From JBHPCZ01 sp042573625 (GTDB lineage: Bacteria > Desulfobacterota > Desulfobacteria > Desulfobacterales > UBA11574): 5,659 nt of DNA. The position numbers and the translations under genes are program-made. Location of the stretch: NCBI GenBank assembly GCA_042573625.1, contig JBHPCZ010000171.1:1-5659 (forward strand). The letters run 5' to 3'. Positions 1 to 5,239 of the stretch are shown here, one piece after another (the stretch's first letter is position 1; each line of letters starts with the position of its first letter). The notes beneath the pieces were generated by a model. The model did no database searches. It saw only the letters and a program-made list of their open reading frames with translations, and was not told the origin of the DNA.

Positions 1-2
1 TC

Positions 3-308
3 AGTTTCAGTGAACTGAAATCAATTAAGATTCAGGGTTGGCTTGAAGTGGATTGTGAACTTGAAGAGCACTGGCAGGTGAAAAGAGCCATTGAGATTGA
101 TAAAATCAGGATCGCTAACGGGTGGCTCAAGGAAAGCAATGCTCAGCATAACATCTCAAAAGTTGATGAGCTTATCCTGAAAATAAAGGCGGGGCATTTC
201 ACAGATTTTCAGGATTTGTTTGCTGAAATCTCAAGCCCGCACAGTGACTTTTTTGGAATTGACCCTTATCCAATATGGGAGGTGGCACATGAACATGGAA
301 CAAATTGA
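3..308 (+). CDS. C-terminal part of an unrecognised protein, cut by the left edge
   Basis: The frame is open from the first complete codon at position 3 to the TGA at 306-308, giving 101 visible residues, so the true start probably lies upstream of the window. A GTG at 48 could start an 86-residue product, but no Shine-Dalgarno precedes it and protein-like sequence continues upstream of it (FSELKSIKIQGWLE), so I prefer a partial gene. The visible part is soluble and mostly helical in character, with no Cys cluster and no membrane segment. It ends with an aromatic/proline-rich tail (FFGIDPYPIWEVAHEHG). The stop lies 20 bases inside the next gene, so the two are probably translationally coupled. 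I do not recognise the family and assign no function. Confidence 0.75.
   Translation, partial: SFSELKSIKIQGWLEVDCELEEHWQVKRAIEIDKIRIANGWLKESNAQHNISKVDELILKIKAGHFTDFQDLFAEISSPHSDFFGIDPYPIWEVAHEHGTN
277..283 (+). promoter_or_regulatory. Shine-Dalgarno that sets the start of the 289 gene
   Basis: GGGAGGT lies inside the end of the upstream gene, 5 bases before the ATG at 289. It argues for a start at 289 (or the in-frame ATG at 295) rather than the far-upstream TTG at 220, which has no such site. Confidence 0.6.
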
Positions 309-468
309 GGAATTGTTAAGGCAGGCATGCATTGAAGGTATCTTGGAGATTGAATGCTCAGTTTGCAATGCAATCATTATAGCTGAACCTGATGCGGAGG
401 ATCTTTACTGCCTTGAGTGTGAAGAAGTCACTGGGCAAAACCCTTTGACCGAATTGGGTTTCATATAG
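289..468 (+). CDS. Small zinc-ribbon-like protein (59 aa)
   Basis: A 59-residue protein with two CxxC knuckles: C23-x2-C26 (CSVC) and C41-x2-C44 (CLEC), 14 residues apart. This is the pattern of a compact zinc ribbon. The linker carries the acidic AEPDAEDLYC segment, and the C-terminus is NPLTELGFI. An N-terminal helix (residues 3-14) precedes the zinc site. I recall similar tiny zinc-ribbon proteins in phages and conjugative elements, usually unnamed, but cannot check. The ATG at 289 is chosen because GGGAGGT sits 5 bases upstream; ATG 295 is the alternative. It overlaps the upstream gene by 20 bases, and its stop codon overlaps the SD of the next gene, so it is part of a compact operon. Its role, perhaps nucleic-acid or protein binding, is inferred only from the fold pattern. 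Confidence 0.75.
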   Translation: MNMEQIEELLRQACIEGILEIECSVCNAIIIAEPDAEDLYCLECEEVTGQNPLTELGFI

Positions 469-477
469 GAGGGCAAC

Positions 478-672
478 ATGGCATACACACCTGAACTTAG
501 CCAGAAGCACAGCTGCACATTAAGGCGCATTGCCTGGGCTCTTGATACGCCTATGACCAGGGCAATTGAGGAGGTCTTTGATTACCTCGGCAGGACACTT
601 GACAACAGCAAGGTATGCGAAGCGTGCCGGGACAATACACGCTGCGGTGACTGCGTGTTCAATAGTTATTAA
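478..672 (+). CDS. Small CxxC-x5-CxxC protein (64 aa), conserved-looking unknown
   Basis: A 64-residue protein whose start is fixed by AGGAGGG at 467-473, overlapping the previous stop and 4 bases before the ATG. The N-terminal two thirds look helical (CTLRRIAWALDTPMTRAIEE, residues 13-32, then VFDYLG). The C-terminus has C47-x2-C50 and C56-x2-C59 (CEAC, CGDC), a likely zinc or other metal site. The helix followed by the tight Cys cluster gives the impression of a conserved accessory protein of mobile elements. I know of similar sequences only as unnamed hypothetical proteins. It is the last gene of the first visible block and is followed after 18 bases by a hairpin. It could bind DNA or a partner protein, but no motif decides this. 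Confidence 0.8.
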   Translation: MAYTPELSQKHSCTLRRIAWALDTPMTRAIEEVFDYLGRTLDNSKVCEACRDNTRCGDCVFNSY

Positions 673-690
673 AATCATATATAGACAATA

Positions 691-727
691 CAGAAGGCTT
701 TCCGTTTAGAATCATGAAGGCCTTTTG
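691..727 (+). terminator. Intergenic hairpin 1 (terminator-like, close to next SD)
   Basis: Arms 691-702 and 716-727 pair over 12 positions, two of them G-U, around a 13-base loop. The 3' arm ends in CCTTTTG, so the U-tract is short (4 T inside the stem) and termination may be weak. The next SD begins 8 bases after the hairpin, leaving no room for a promoter between them. This is the first of four gaps with the same layout. Confidence 0.55.
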
Positions 728-747
728 CATATTTGAGGAGGTGCAGT

Positions 748-1257
748 ATGAAATATGTTTTGGCGACAACATCAGGAGGAATCATTAATCAGATGATTTA
801 TTTCGATGATGGATCAAAGGCTATTTATGCTCTTTCGGAGTTTGTAAAAACAATGGACATAGAGGAAGATGATGCGGCAGTTTACAGTCCTGATGGAATC
901 CTTGCAAATGCAAAAGGTTTTCTGGATGAGAATGAGAGGTATGTTGATAATAGCTACGAATTTTTGGAGATATTGGAATTAAAAAACAGACCCATATATA
1001 TCATCGGCAACCCTCATCACAAGTTAGGATTCATAGTGGCCTCTCCCGATGATCCATTAGGCTATGATGATCCTGTAGAGGCCTTATCCGAACTCGGACA
1101 GATGAGGAAGGATCATGGCATTCATCTGCAGATCTATCAAGTAATACCGGTTGCGGGCCTGGTAATCAACAGAGCTCATCTGGAACAACACAATAAGGAT
1201 TGCGGGGTCGAAGATTTTAATTATTCGATAATTAAAGAGTACCTGTTGAAAATTTAG
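748..1257 (+). CDS. Acidic protein of unknown family (169 aa)
   Basis: The start is ATG 748, set by AGGAGGTG at 736-743. An in-frame upstream start at 733 would overlap that SD and is rejected. The protein begins with a beta-type segment (MKYVLATTSGG) and has helix-like stretches (residues 23-36, 110-120). Two acidic patches stand out: DIEEDDA (37-43) and SPDDPLGYDDP (99-109). I count 28 Asp/Glu against 14 Lys/Arg, so it is clearly acidic. It has no Cys cluster, signal peptide, membrane segment or recognisable catalytic motif. It stands alone between hairpins at 691-727 and 1287-1321, so it may be its own expression module. I do not recognise the family. A role in anti-restriction or establishment is only a guess from the ArdC gene nearby. 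Confidence 0.8.
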   Translation: MKYVLATTSGGIINQMIYFDDGSKAIYALSEFVKTMDIEEDDAAVYSPDGILANAKGFLDENERYVDNSYEFLEILELKNRPIYIIGNPHHKLGFIVASPDDPLGYDDPVEALSELGQMRKDHGIHLQIYQVIPVAGLVINRAHLEQHNKDCGVEDFNYSIIKEYLLKI

Positions 1258-1286
1258 TTCAATCTAACAAATAATCAACCAACCAT

Positions 1287-1321
1287 AAGCCTTCAGGGAA
1301 ATATCTCTGAGGGTTTTTTTT
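1287..1321 (+). terminator. Intergenic hairpin 2 with eight-T tail (rho-independent terminator)
   Basis: Arms 1287-1298 (AAGCCTTCAGGG) and 1305-1316 pair over 12 positions with three G-U pairs around a 6-base loop, followed by T1314-1321. This is a textbook intrinsic terminator shape. The 29 bases before it (1258-1286) contain no G and are A/C-rich, so they should be unstructured. The next SD starts 7 bases after the T-run. Confidence 0.75.
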
Positions 1322-1328
1322 GTTCATA

Positions 1329-1335
1329 AAGGAGG
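1329..1335 (+). promoter_or_regulatory. Shine-Dalgarno deciding the GTG start at 1341
   Basis: AAGGAGG, with a 5-base spacer to GTG 1341. It rules out the in-frame TTG at 1320, which lies inside the terminator T-run, and the ATG at 1383, which has no comparable site. Confidence 0.8.
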
Positions 1336-1340
1336 CAACA

Positions 1341-1691
1341 GTGCGAAAGGTCAATAATTATACGATCCAAAAAGAATCATTCATGGATATGAACAATGCC
1401 GGCAGATGGAATCCATGCCTTGAAATAACTTTCCGAGACAAGGCCGGGATTCATACCCACAAGCTCAGCGCCGGATACCAGGATGAAATCCATATCTATC
1501 GTGAGTATGGCATAACCTTTATCCTGACAACCAATTCTTACCTTGGATATGTTGGACTTGAAGCCTTTGAGGGAAGTGAACTGGCAGGAGATCTGTTTCT
1601 GGAATACCACAACATGGTTGAAGTTCTTGGAAGGTGCGACCTTGCGCCTTTCACAATGATTCAACGATTACGTAATCATATTCATTCTTAA
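1341..1691 (+). CDS. Unknown protein with GTG start (116 aa)
   Basis: This gene starts at GTG 1341, chosen from the AAGGAGG 5 bases upstream, and ends at TAA 1689-1691. The product is 116 residues. The middle looks like beta structure: WNPCLEITFRDKAG (23-36), HKLSAGYQDEIHIYREYGITFILTT (40-64) and YLGYVGLEAFEG (67-78). A helical C-terminus follows (residues 84-111). The repeated aromatic/His pattern (HTHK, DEIHIYREYG) is distinctive. Single cysteines at 26 and 99 do not make an obvious metal site. I see no catalytic motif, signal or membrane segment. Its stop is 19 bases before the next gene, with only an SD between, so the two form one unit. I do not recognise the family; it is small enough to be a binding or inhibitor protein. 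Confidence 0.78.
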   Translation: MRKVNNYTIQKESFMDMNNAGRWNPCLEITFRDKAGIHTHKLSAGYQDEIHIYREYGITFILTTNSYLGYVGLEAFEGSELAGDLFLEYHNMVEVLGRCDLAPFTMIQRLRNHIHS

Positions 1692-1710
1692 GTAAAAAGG
1701 AGGTGTTAGT

Positions 1711-2277
1711 ATGGGATATGAAATTAACATAATCGGTTGCATAGAAGGGATTTCAAATGATTCTTTCGAGTTGATAAAAGAAGACCTTGAAGATGTTTTC
1801 AGTGAAGTCTCATGGAATGAAAATGCAATTGAAATCTATAGCTACGGAAATCATCATGATGAAGTAATGCACCCTGTTTATAACAAGATAGCGTTTTGTA
1901 TTGATGGTGACAGTGGCGGACAACTTGATATAGAAGGCGAGGAATGCGGTGATTTTTCAAGCATATTTATCGTGCCGCGACAATGGAAACAGGTTTGGGG
2001 AGAATTTGTATATCCAGAGGATCCTTTTATCAAAAAAAGCATAAACATCACATACTCAAAAACTGCTTATATTCCTGTCAATCCGTCGATAATGGTTAAA
2101 ATCAAAAATGAACTCAATGGATGGGCTAATGGTGATGAAAATGTCTGCATTGTAAAAGATGATCTGAAAAACTGGTTAGCTACAAAAGAGATCGACAATA
2201 AGGAGATGTTTCGGTTGCTCCAAACTGTGCAGAATGAATTAGTCGAGGATGTGGGAGGCATAGTATTTCATAGTTAG
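1711..2277 (+). CDS. Highly acidic protein of unknown family (188 aa)
   Basis: The start is ATG 1711, with AAGGAGGTG at 1697-1705. I count 34 Asp/Glu against 14 Lys/Arg in 188 residues, a net charge near -20. The charge is concentrated in residues 12-51 (e.g. IKEDLEDVFSEV) and 65-81 (DGDSGGQLDIEGEECGD). The N-terminal 30 residues look like strand-turn-helix (YEINIIGCIEG, then SFELIKEDLEDVF). The middle has FIVPRQWKQVW (86-96), and the C-terminal third is helical (DDLKNWLATKEIDNKEMFRLLQ). No catalytic motif, Cys cluster or membrane segment is visible. It is the second gene of a two-gene unit with the 1341 gene and is followed by a hairpin. Strongly acidic small proteins beside antirestriction genes can be DNA mimics (ArdA and Ocr are known examples), but I see no ArdA signature and claim only the charge pattern. 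Confidence 0.82.
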   Translation: MGYEINIIGCIEGISNDSFELIKEDLEDVFSEVSWNENAIEIYSYGNHHDEVMHPVYNKIAFCIDGDSGGQLDIEGEECGDFSSIFIVPRQWKQVWGEFVYPEDPFIKKSINITYSKTAYIPVNPSIMVKIKNELNGWANGDENVCIVKDDLKNWLATKEIDNKEMFRLLQTVQNELVEDVGGIVFHS

Positions 2278-2301
2278 ATTAAGCAACATATCAGGATAAC
2301 G

Positions 2302-2338
2302 CACAAAAGCCCTCTATGGATATAAGAGGGCTTTTGTG
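2302..2338 (+). terminator. Intergenic hairpin 3 (14-bp perfect stem)
   Basis: Arms 2302-2315 (CACAAAAGCCCTCT) and 2325-2338 are perfectly complementary around a 9-base loop. The A4 on the left arm and T4 on the right make it a plausible bidirectional terminator. It shares AAGCCCTCTA in its 5' arm with the hairpin at 3528-3565. The next SD begins 18 bases later. Confidence 0.75.
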
Positions 2339-2368
2339 TTTCTGAAGCCTGGAAATGGAGGTGATCAA

Positions 2369-3160
2369 ATGAATGATAAAGTCAAACAAGTCTTAAATGT
2401 AATTGTTGAAAAGTTTAAGTCTGGTGAAATTCCCGAAGCTGTAGCTTTAGCAAGTTTTCCAATGCCGGATATTCCAAGCAGTGTATGGTCCTTCACGAAC
2501 AGGACACTGATGTTTTTGGCTGGAACCGGTGACGCAAGAGGTTTTCGGCAATGGAAAAAGGCAAACCGTTGGGTAAGAAAGGGGGCTAAGGCAATCTACA
2601 TCTTGGTGCCTTGTTTCAAAAAGGAAGTTAATGAAGAATCTGGAGAAGAAAAAGAATCCCTGCGATATTTCAAGCTTTCACCGGTTTTTATGTATGAGGA
2701 TACAGAAGGTGACCCTTTGGATTATGAACAGATCGAACTGCCTGACCTGCCTTTGATAGAACGGGCTGAAGAATGGGGGATCTCGGTGAAAGCTGTTCCT
2801 GGTAATTACAGGTACAGAGGGTATTATTCACCAAACCGGATGGAAATTGCCCTTGCAACACCTGAAGAAAAGACCTTTTTCCATGAACTGGCACACGCAG
2901 GCCATGAGAGGATAAATGGAAACCTTAAAAGCGGGCAAGACCCTTTCCAGGAAATAGTTGCTGAACTTTCCGCACAGGCACTTTGCAGGCTTGTAGGAAA
3001 ACAGGCAGCCGATACAACAGGCAATTCATTCAGGTACATTGAAAAGTATGCAGAAAAGCTGAACCTGAAACCGCATTCTGCCTGCTTAAAGGTACTTGGC
3101 GAGACTGAAAAAGTCCTGAACCTCATATTGAAAGGAGGTAATCATGACAGAGCATCTTGA
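2369..3160 (+). CDS. ArdC-type antirestriction protein: ssDNA-binding domain plus zincin metallopeptidase domain
   Basis: ArdC-family proteins bind single-stranded DNA and shield incoming plasmid DNA from restriction in the recipient. The product is 263 residues, and the whole family architecture is present. The N-terminal domain (about 10-82) has the FKSGEIPEA motif, the WSFTNRTLMFLAGTGDARGF stretch (40-59), then RQWKKANRWVRKGAKAIYILVP (60-81). This is the ArdC N-terminal signature. The C-terminal zincin-like domain has H172-E-x2-H176 (FHELAHAGHE). A likely third ligand or support acid lies in DPFQEIVAELSA (E195 or E199). An acidic linker (87-97) separates the halves. ATG 2369 is chosen because GGAGGTGAT at 2357-2365 is an excellent SD; the in-frame GTG at 2336 lies inside hairpin 3. 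The last 17 bases overlap the next gene. All key residues appear intact. The ardC symbol is withheld because family membership does not prove orthology. Confidence 0.93.
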   Translation: MNDKVKQVLNVIVEKFKSGEIPEAVALASFPMPDIPSSVWSFTNRTLMFLAGTGDARGFRQWKKANRWVRKGAKAIYILVPCFKKEVNEESGEEKESLRYFKLSPVFMYEDTEGDPLDYEQIELPDLPLIERAEEWGISVKAVPGNYRYRGYYSPNRMEIALATPEEKTFFHELAHAGHERINGNLKSGQDPFQEIVAELSAQALCRLVGKQAADTTGNSFRYIEKYAEKLNLKPHSACLKVLGETEKVLNLILKGGNHDRAS

Positions 3161-3506
3161 AACAAGGCGCAGGGAACATTGGGGCAAGTTGGGCATCAAC
3201 AACGAAAAGAGATTGAGAGACTATATTAAGGCAATTTTTAAACAACACGATCATCAGACGGATGTCTTGATTGATATTTACAAGATGATTCTTCCGGATT
3301 GGGATTCAATTAAAGAAATTGACGGGCACCCTGAAGCAGGCCATTCCCTCTGGACATTCATCTGCAATCAGTTCATTGAGTTTGACCATAAATACCATCC
3401 CAAGGTTTTCAAAGGTGGGATCTGGCTGAATACCGGGTTTTCCGCAAACAGCAATTTAAAGCCTTGGGAAACCAGTCTTGAGAACTGCACGGTCATCATG
3501 AATTAA
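3144..3506 (+). CDS. Small unknown protein coupled to the ArdC gene (120 aa)
   Basis: The ATG at 3144 is inside the end of the ArdC gene (17-base overlap), with AAGGAGGT at 3132-3139. This implies coupled translation and matched amounts. The 120-residue product has a charged N-terminus (residues 1-30, many Arg/Lys/Glu), a helical middle (DYIKAIFKQHDHQTDVLIDIYKMIL, 26-50), then a Trp/His-rich part: W53, LWTFICNQFIEFDHKYHP (69-86) and GGIWLNTGFSANSNLKPW (91-108). The last segment, rich in Gly/Asn/Trp with invariant-looking spacing, reads like a conserved core. No HExxH, Cys pair, signal or membrane segment is seen. I have the impression that such proteins accompany ArdC in other elements, but cannot verify it. 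Function unknown. Confidence 0.8.
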   Translation: MTEHLETRRREHWGKLGINNEKRLRDYIKAIFKQHDHQTDVLIDIYKMILPDWDSIKEIDGHPEAGHSLWTFICNQFIEFDHKYHPKVFKGGIWLNTGFSANSNLKPWETSLENCTVIMN

Positions 3507-3527
3507 CCAAATAAACATAACAGCAAG

Positions 3528-3565
3528 GAAGAAGCCCTCTAGGAGGAATCTCAGGGGGCTTTTTT
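3528..3565 (+). terminator. Intergenic hairpin 4 with T-run
   Basis: Arms 3528-3540 and 3553-3565 pair around a 12-base loop. The core AAGCCCTCT pairs with AGGGGGCTT (one G-U), the outer pairs are A-U/G-U, and there are six T at 3560-3565. The loop itself contains AGGAGGAAT, which resembles an SD, but no start codon follows at a useful distance. The true SD of the next gene starts 7 bases after the hairpin. Confidence 0.72.
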
Positions 3566-3584
3566 GCGTTCTAAGGAGGAAATA

Positions 3585-3773
3585 ATGACCCAGGAAGAAA
3601 AAGCAAAATACGAAAGCACAGAGGCATTGAGAAAGATTTTCATGCATCTCAAAGGAATGAAGTTCCGGCTGGATTGCGGCCACCACGTAACATTCGGCCA
3701 CAATCTTGGCAATGACATCATTATCTATAACAACCATAAGCCCGAAATAATCTGCTCATGTTGCGGGTATTAA
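3585..3773 (+). CDS. Small Cys/His protein (62 aa), possible zinc finger
   Basis: A 62-residue protein starting at ATG 3585, 5 bases after AAGGAGG at 3573-3579. An in-frame start at 3564 would lie in the hairpin T-run and is rejected. Residues 1-24 are a charged helix (QEEKAKYESTEALRKIFMHL). Then come DCGHHVTFGH with C31, H33, H34, and a C-terminal CSCCGY with C57, C59 and C60. C31/H33 plus C57/C60 could bind one zinc in a small ribbon of two beta hairpins (RLDCGHHVTF, NDIIIYNN, EIICSCCGY). Its TAA overlaps the SD of the RadC-like gene, so it is the first gene of the 3585-4946 block. It could bind nucleic acid or a partner; nothing specific is visible. I recall similar short proteins only as unnamed hypotheticals. 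Confidence 0.8.
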   Translation: MTQEEKAKYESTEALRKIFMHLKGMKFRLDCGHHVTFGHNLGNDIIIYNNHKPEIICSCCGY

Positions 3774-3783
3774 GGAGGCAATT

Positions 3784-4281
3784 ATGACTGAACAAACATT
3801 TTGGCAGGACCTTAAGTCAGGCAGGTTTGCATCGATGGTAAAGGAATCATGCAAAGGCCAATCAGTAAATAACTCGCGTGAGGTCTATAACATCATGAAG
3901 CCTATGTTTGCTGAGAATGATGATGTTGAGACTATCTACTGCATCTTTCTTGATGCAAAGAACAACATCCTTGCAGTTGAGAAGATGTTTACTGGAACTA
4001 TCACCGCATCGGCAGTGTATCCCAGGGAAATCGCTAAGAGAATAATAGCACTTAAAGCATGCGCGTTCATTTTGACACACAACCATCCTTCAGGCGATAT
4101 CAATCCATCCAGTGAAGACAAGGCAATTACAATCAAAGTCGGAATTGCAGCTGAAAGCATCGATGTATCACTCCATGACCACATCATAGTCGGGAACGGT
4201 TTTCACAGCATGGCAGACACCGGCTGGCTCAAGAAGGTTTCAAGCAGGTTTTCAAACCTTCTTAAGTCAGATGAAAGGTGA
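3784..4281 (+). CDS. RadC-like JAB/MPN domain protein, short form without the N-terminal helix-hairpin-helix
   Basis: This is a 165-residue member of the RadC (UPF0758) family, a JAB1/MPN-type zinc metalloprotein fold. The signature is complete: FLDAKNNIL (55-63), FTGTITASAVYPREIAKR (69-86), ILTHNHPSGDINPSSED (96-112) and DHIIVGNGFHSMADTGWL (132-149). The JAMM ligands are H99, H101 and D112; an upstream acid (E50 or E66) would complete the motif. Chromosomal RadC has an extra N-terminal helix-hairpin-helix region and about 220 residues; here about 45 unrelated residues precede the MPN domain, as in many plasmid and phage copies. Despite the name, a direct repair role for RadC is doubtful, and its substrate is unknown. 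ATG 3784 follows AAGGAGG (3772-3778) by 5 bases. The stop is 11 bases before the SprT-like gene, so the two are co-expressed. Confidence 0.93.
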   Translation: MTEQTFWQDLKSGRFASMVKESCKGQSVNNSREVYNIMKPMFAENDDVETIYCIFLDAKNNILAVEKMFTGTITASAVYPREIAKRIIALKACAFILTHNHPSGDINPSSEDKAITIKVGIAAESIDVSLHDHIIVGNGFHSMADTGWLKKVSSRFSNLLKSDER

Positions 4282-4292
4282 AAGGAGGTGTT

Positions 4293-4946
4293 ATGCAGAA
4301 CAGAATCAATGAAAAGATCAATATAGAGATAATGGAAAACGAGCTATCTACTACGGAATGGGAATTAAACGGATTAGTCTGGGAACTTCGGTGGTGGATT
4401 GATTTTTTCAACATCGTTTTTTTCAAAGTCCAACCTGTGCCCATGCCAGTGCTTACATTTGAGAAATCACGGGTGAATAATTTAGGCTACTTTCGGATGG
4501 GCTTCAATGATTTTGCAGTACGGAATCAAATTAATTTAAATCGGCTCTATATTGGCAGACCACTTAACGAAATCCTACAAACGTTGGTTCATGAGATGGT
4601 TCACAGCTTTGAACATACTTATGTCGATGAAAGCAAACGGACAAAGAATTGGTATCACACCAATGCTTTCAGACAAAAGATGGTTGAGATTGGAATCCTC
4701 ACAAATCCAAAAGGCATCCATATCGCTATAGGAGATCCGTTTGTGTTTCTGCTCAGGAAACATGGTGTTGATTTTAATTCAACAGTTGGCCCAAAAGGAT
4801 TCATCATTATCCCGCCAAAGAAGAAGTCCAAAGGCAGATCTAAATTAAAAAAATGGACATGTGGATGTCAGAATGCGCGTGTCGGAAAATCTAAATTCCA
4901 AGCTACATGTGATATCTGTGAGAACAAGTTTGAGCTGGTTGCATAA
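4293..4946 (+). CDS. SprT-like zinc metallopeptidase with C-terminal zinc ribbon
   Basis: The SprT family includes eukaryotic Spartan, a protease that digests proteins crosslinked to DNA; bacterial mobile-element copies are mostly uncharacterised. The 217-residue product has a helical N-terminus (12-45), then a core with LGYFRMG (64-70), NQINLN (78-83), and H100-E-M-V-H104 (LVHEMVHSFEH). The likely third ligand is H122 in WYHTNAFRQKM, the usual H-x3-F spacing. A basic linker follows (PKKKSKGRSKLKKW, 175-188), then a zinc ribbon with C190-x-C192 and C206-x2-C209. The basic linker plus ribbon suggests DNA binding. ATG 4293 is chosen from AAGGAGGTG at 4282-4290; a GTG at 4278 would overlap that SD. 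It is the last gene of the block, 6 bases before a terminator hairpin. The protein looks intact. SprT-like is secure; the substrate is not. Confidence 0.92.
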   Translation: MQNRINEKINIEIMENELSTTEWELNGLVWELRWWIDFFNIVFFKVQPVPMPVLTFEKSRVNNLGYFRMGFNDFAVRNQINLNRLYIGRPLNEILQTLVHEMVHSFEHTYVDESKRTKNWYHTNAFRQKMVEIGILTNPKGIHIAIGDPFVFLLRKHGVDFNSTVGPKGFIIIPPKKKSKGRSKLKKWTCGCQNARVGKSKFQATCDICENKFELVA

Positions 4947-4952
4947 AGACAT

Positions 4953-4988
4953 AAAGGAGGAGGAAAAGAAGGCCAAACCTCCTCCTTT
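4953..4988 (+). terminator. Strong hairpin ending the gene cluster
   Basis: Arms 4953-4963 (AAAGGAGGAGG) and 4978-4988 are perfectly complementary over 11 bp around a 14-base loop and end in T4986-4989. It starts 6 bases after the SprT-like stop. The left arm looks like an SD, but no start codon follows. It is the last element of the gene-dense part. Confidence 0.75.
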
Positions 4989-5091
4989 TCCCAGAAACAG
5001 AACCTGAGAGTAATATCGCTATTTGGTGGGGCAGAAAAAAAACTTTCCGAAAAATTTATATAGCATAATAGATAAAATAAGTTTTTATGAC

Positions 5092-5106
5092 CGGAAAAAA
5101 GTTCCG
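5092..5106. repeat. Short inverted repeat CGGAA-N5-TTCCG
   Basis: A 5-bp perfect inverted repeat with loop AAAAG. A third copy of the half-site lies at 5045-5049 (TTCCG in ACTTTCCGA). Both copies follow A-runs (5035-5042 and 5095-5100). It could be a protein-binding site, but it is short and may be chance. Confidence 0.3.
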
Positions 5107-5154
5107 AGCGTCAATTAATAAATCTCATAGAATAATGAAAAGGGAGTTATGCAA

Positions 5155-5239
5155 ACAAATTGGGCTGGTTAAAAGAAAGAGGAAAGCGAACCATCTGATA
5201 AAAAGATTCAACAAGATGAGAATCAATTACCCAATTTGT
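5155..5239. repeat. 10-bp inverted repeat enclosing two smaller stems
   Basis: ACAAATTGGG (5155-5164) is perfectly complementary to CCCAATTTGT (5230-5239) across 65 bases. Inside are two further 5-bp complementary pairs, TGGTT/AACCA and CATCT/AGATG, which do not cross. The whole could fold as a three-way junction of about 85 bases. It sits just before TATAAT at 5241. It is a candidate structured RNA or cruciform, but the inner stems are weak. Confidence 0.35.

Noticed and set aside
1377..1664. Reverse-strand ORF opposite the 1341 gene
   Set aside because: No SD, shadow of a well-supported + strand gene; the other reverse ORFs at 2067-2261, 2688-2894, 2824-3126, 3456-3737, 3862-4187, 4262-4444 and 4575-4763 fail for the same reason.
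3541..3549. SD-like AGGAGGAAT in the loop of hairpin 4
   Set aside because: No start codon at a usable distance; the real SD is at 3573-3579.
691..3565. Integron-like cassette array with attC sites between genes
   Set aside because: Hairpins are simple terminator-like stems, lack the attC core (GTTRRRY) and bulged paired-box structure, and several genes share one unit or overlap.
4953..4963. SD-like AAAGGAGGAGG after the SprT-like gene
   Set aside because: It is the left arm of a perfect terminator stem and no ATG/GTG/TTG reading frame of any length follows.
5149..5172. Seven-codon ORF (MQTNWAG) after GGGAG, as a leader peptide
   Set aside because: The SD is only 2 bases from the ATG, no run of regulatory codons is present and no downstream biosynthetic gene follows.
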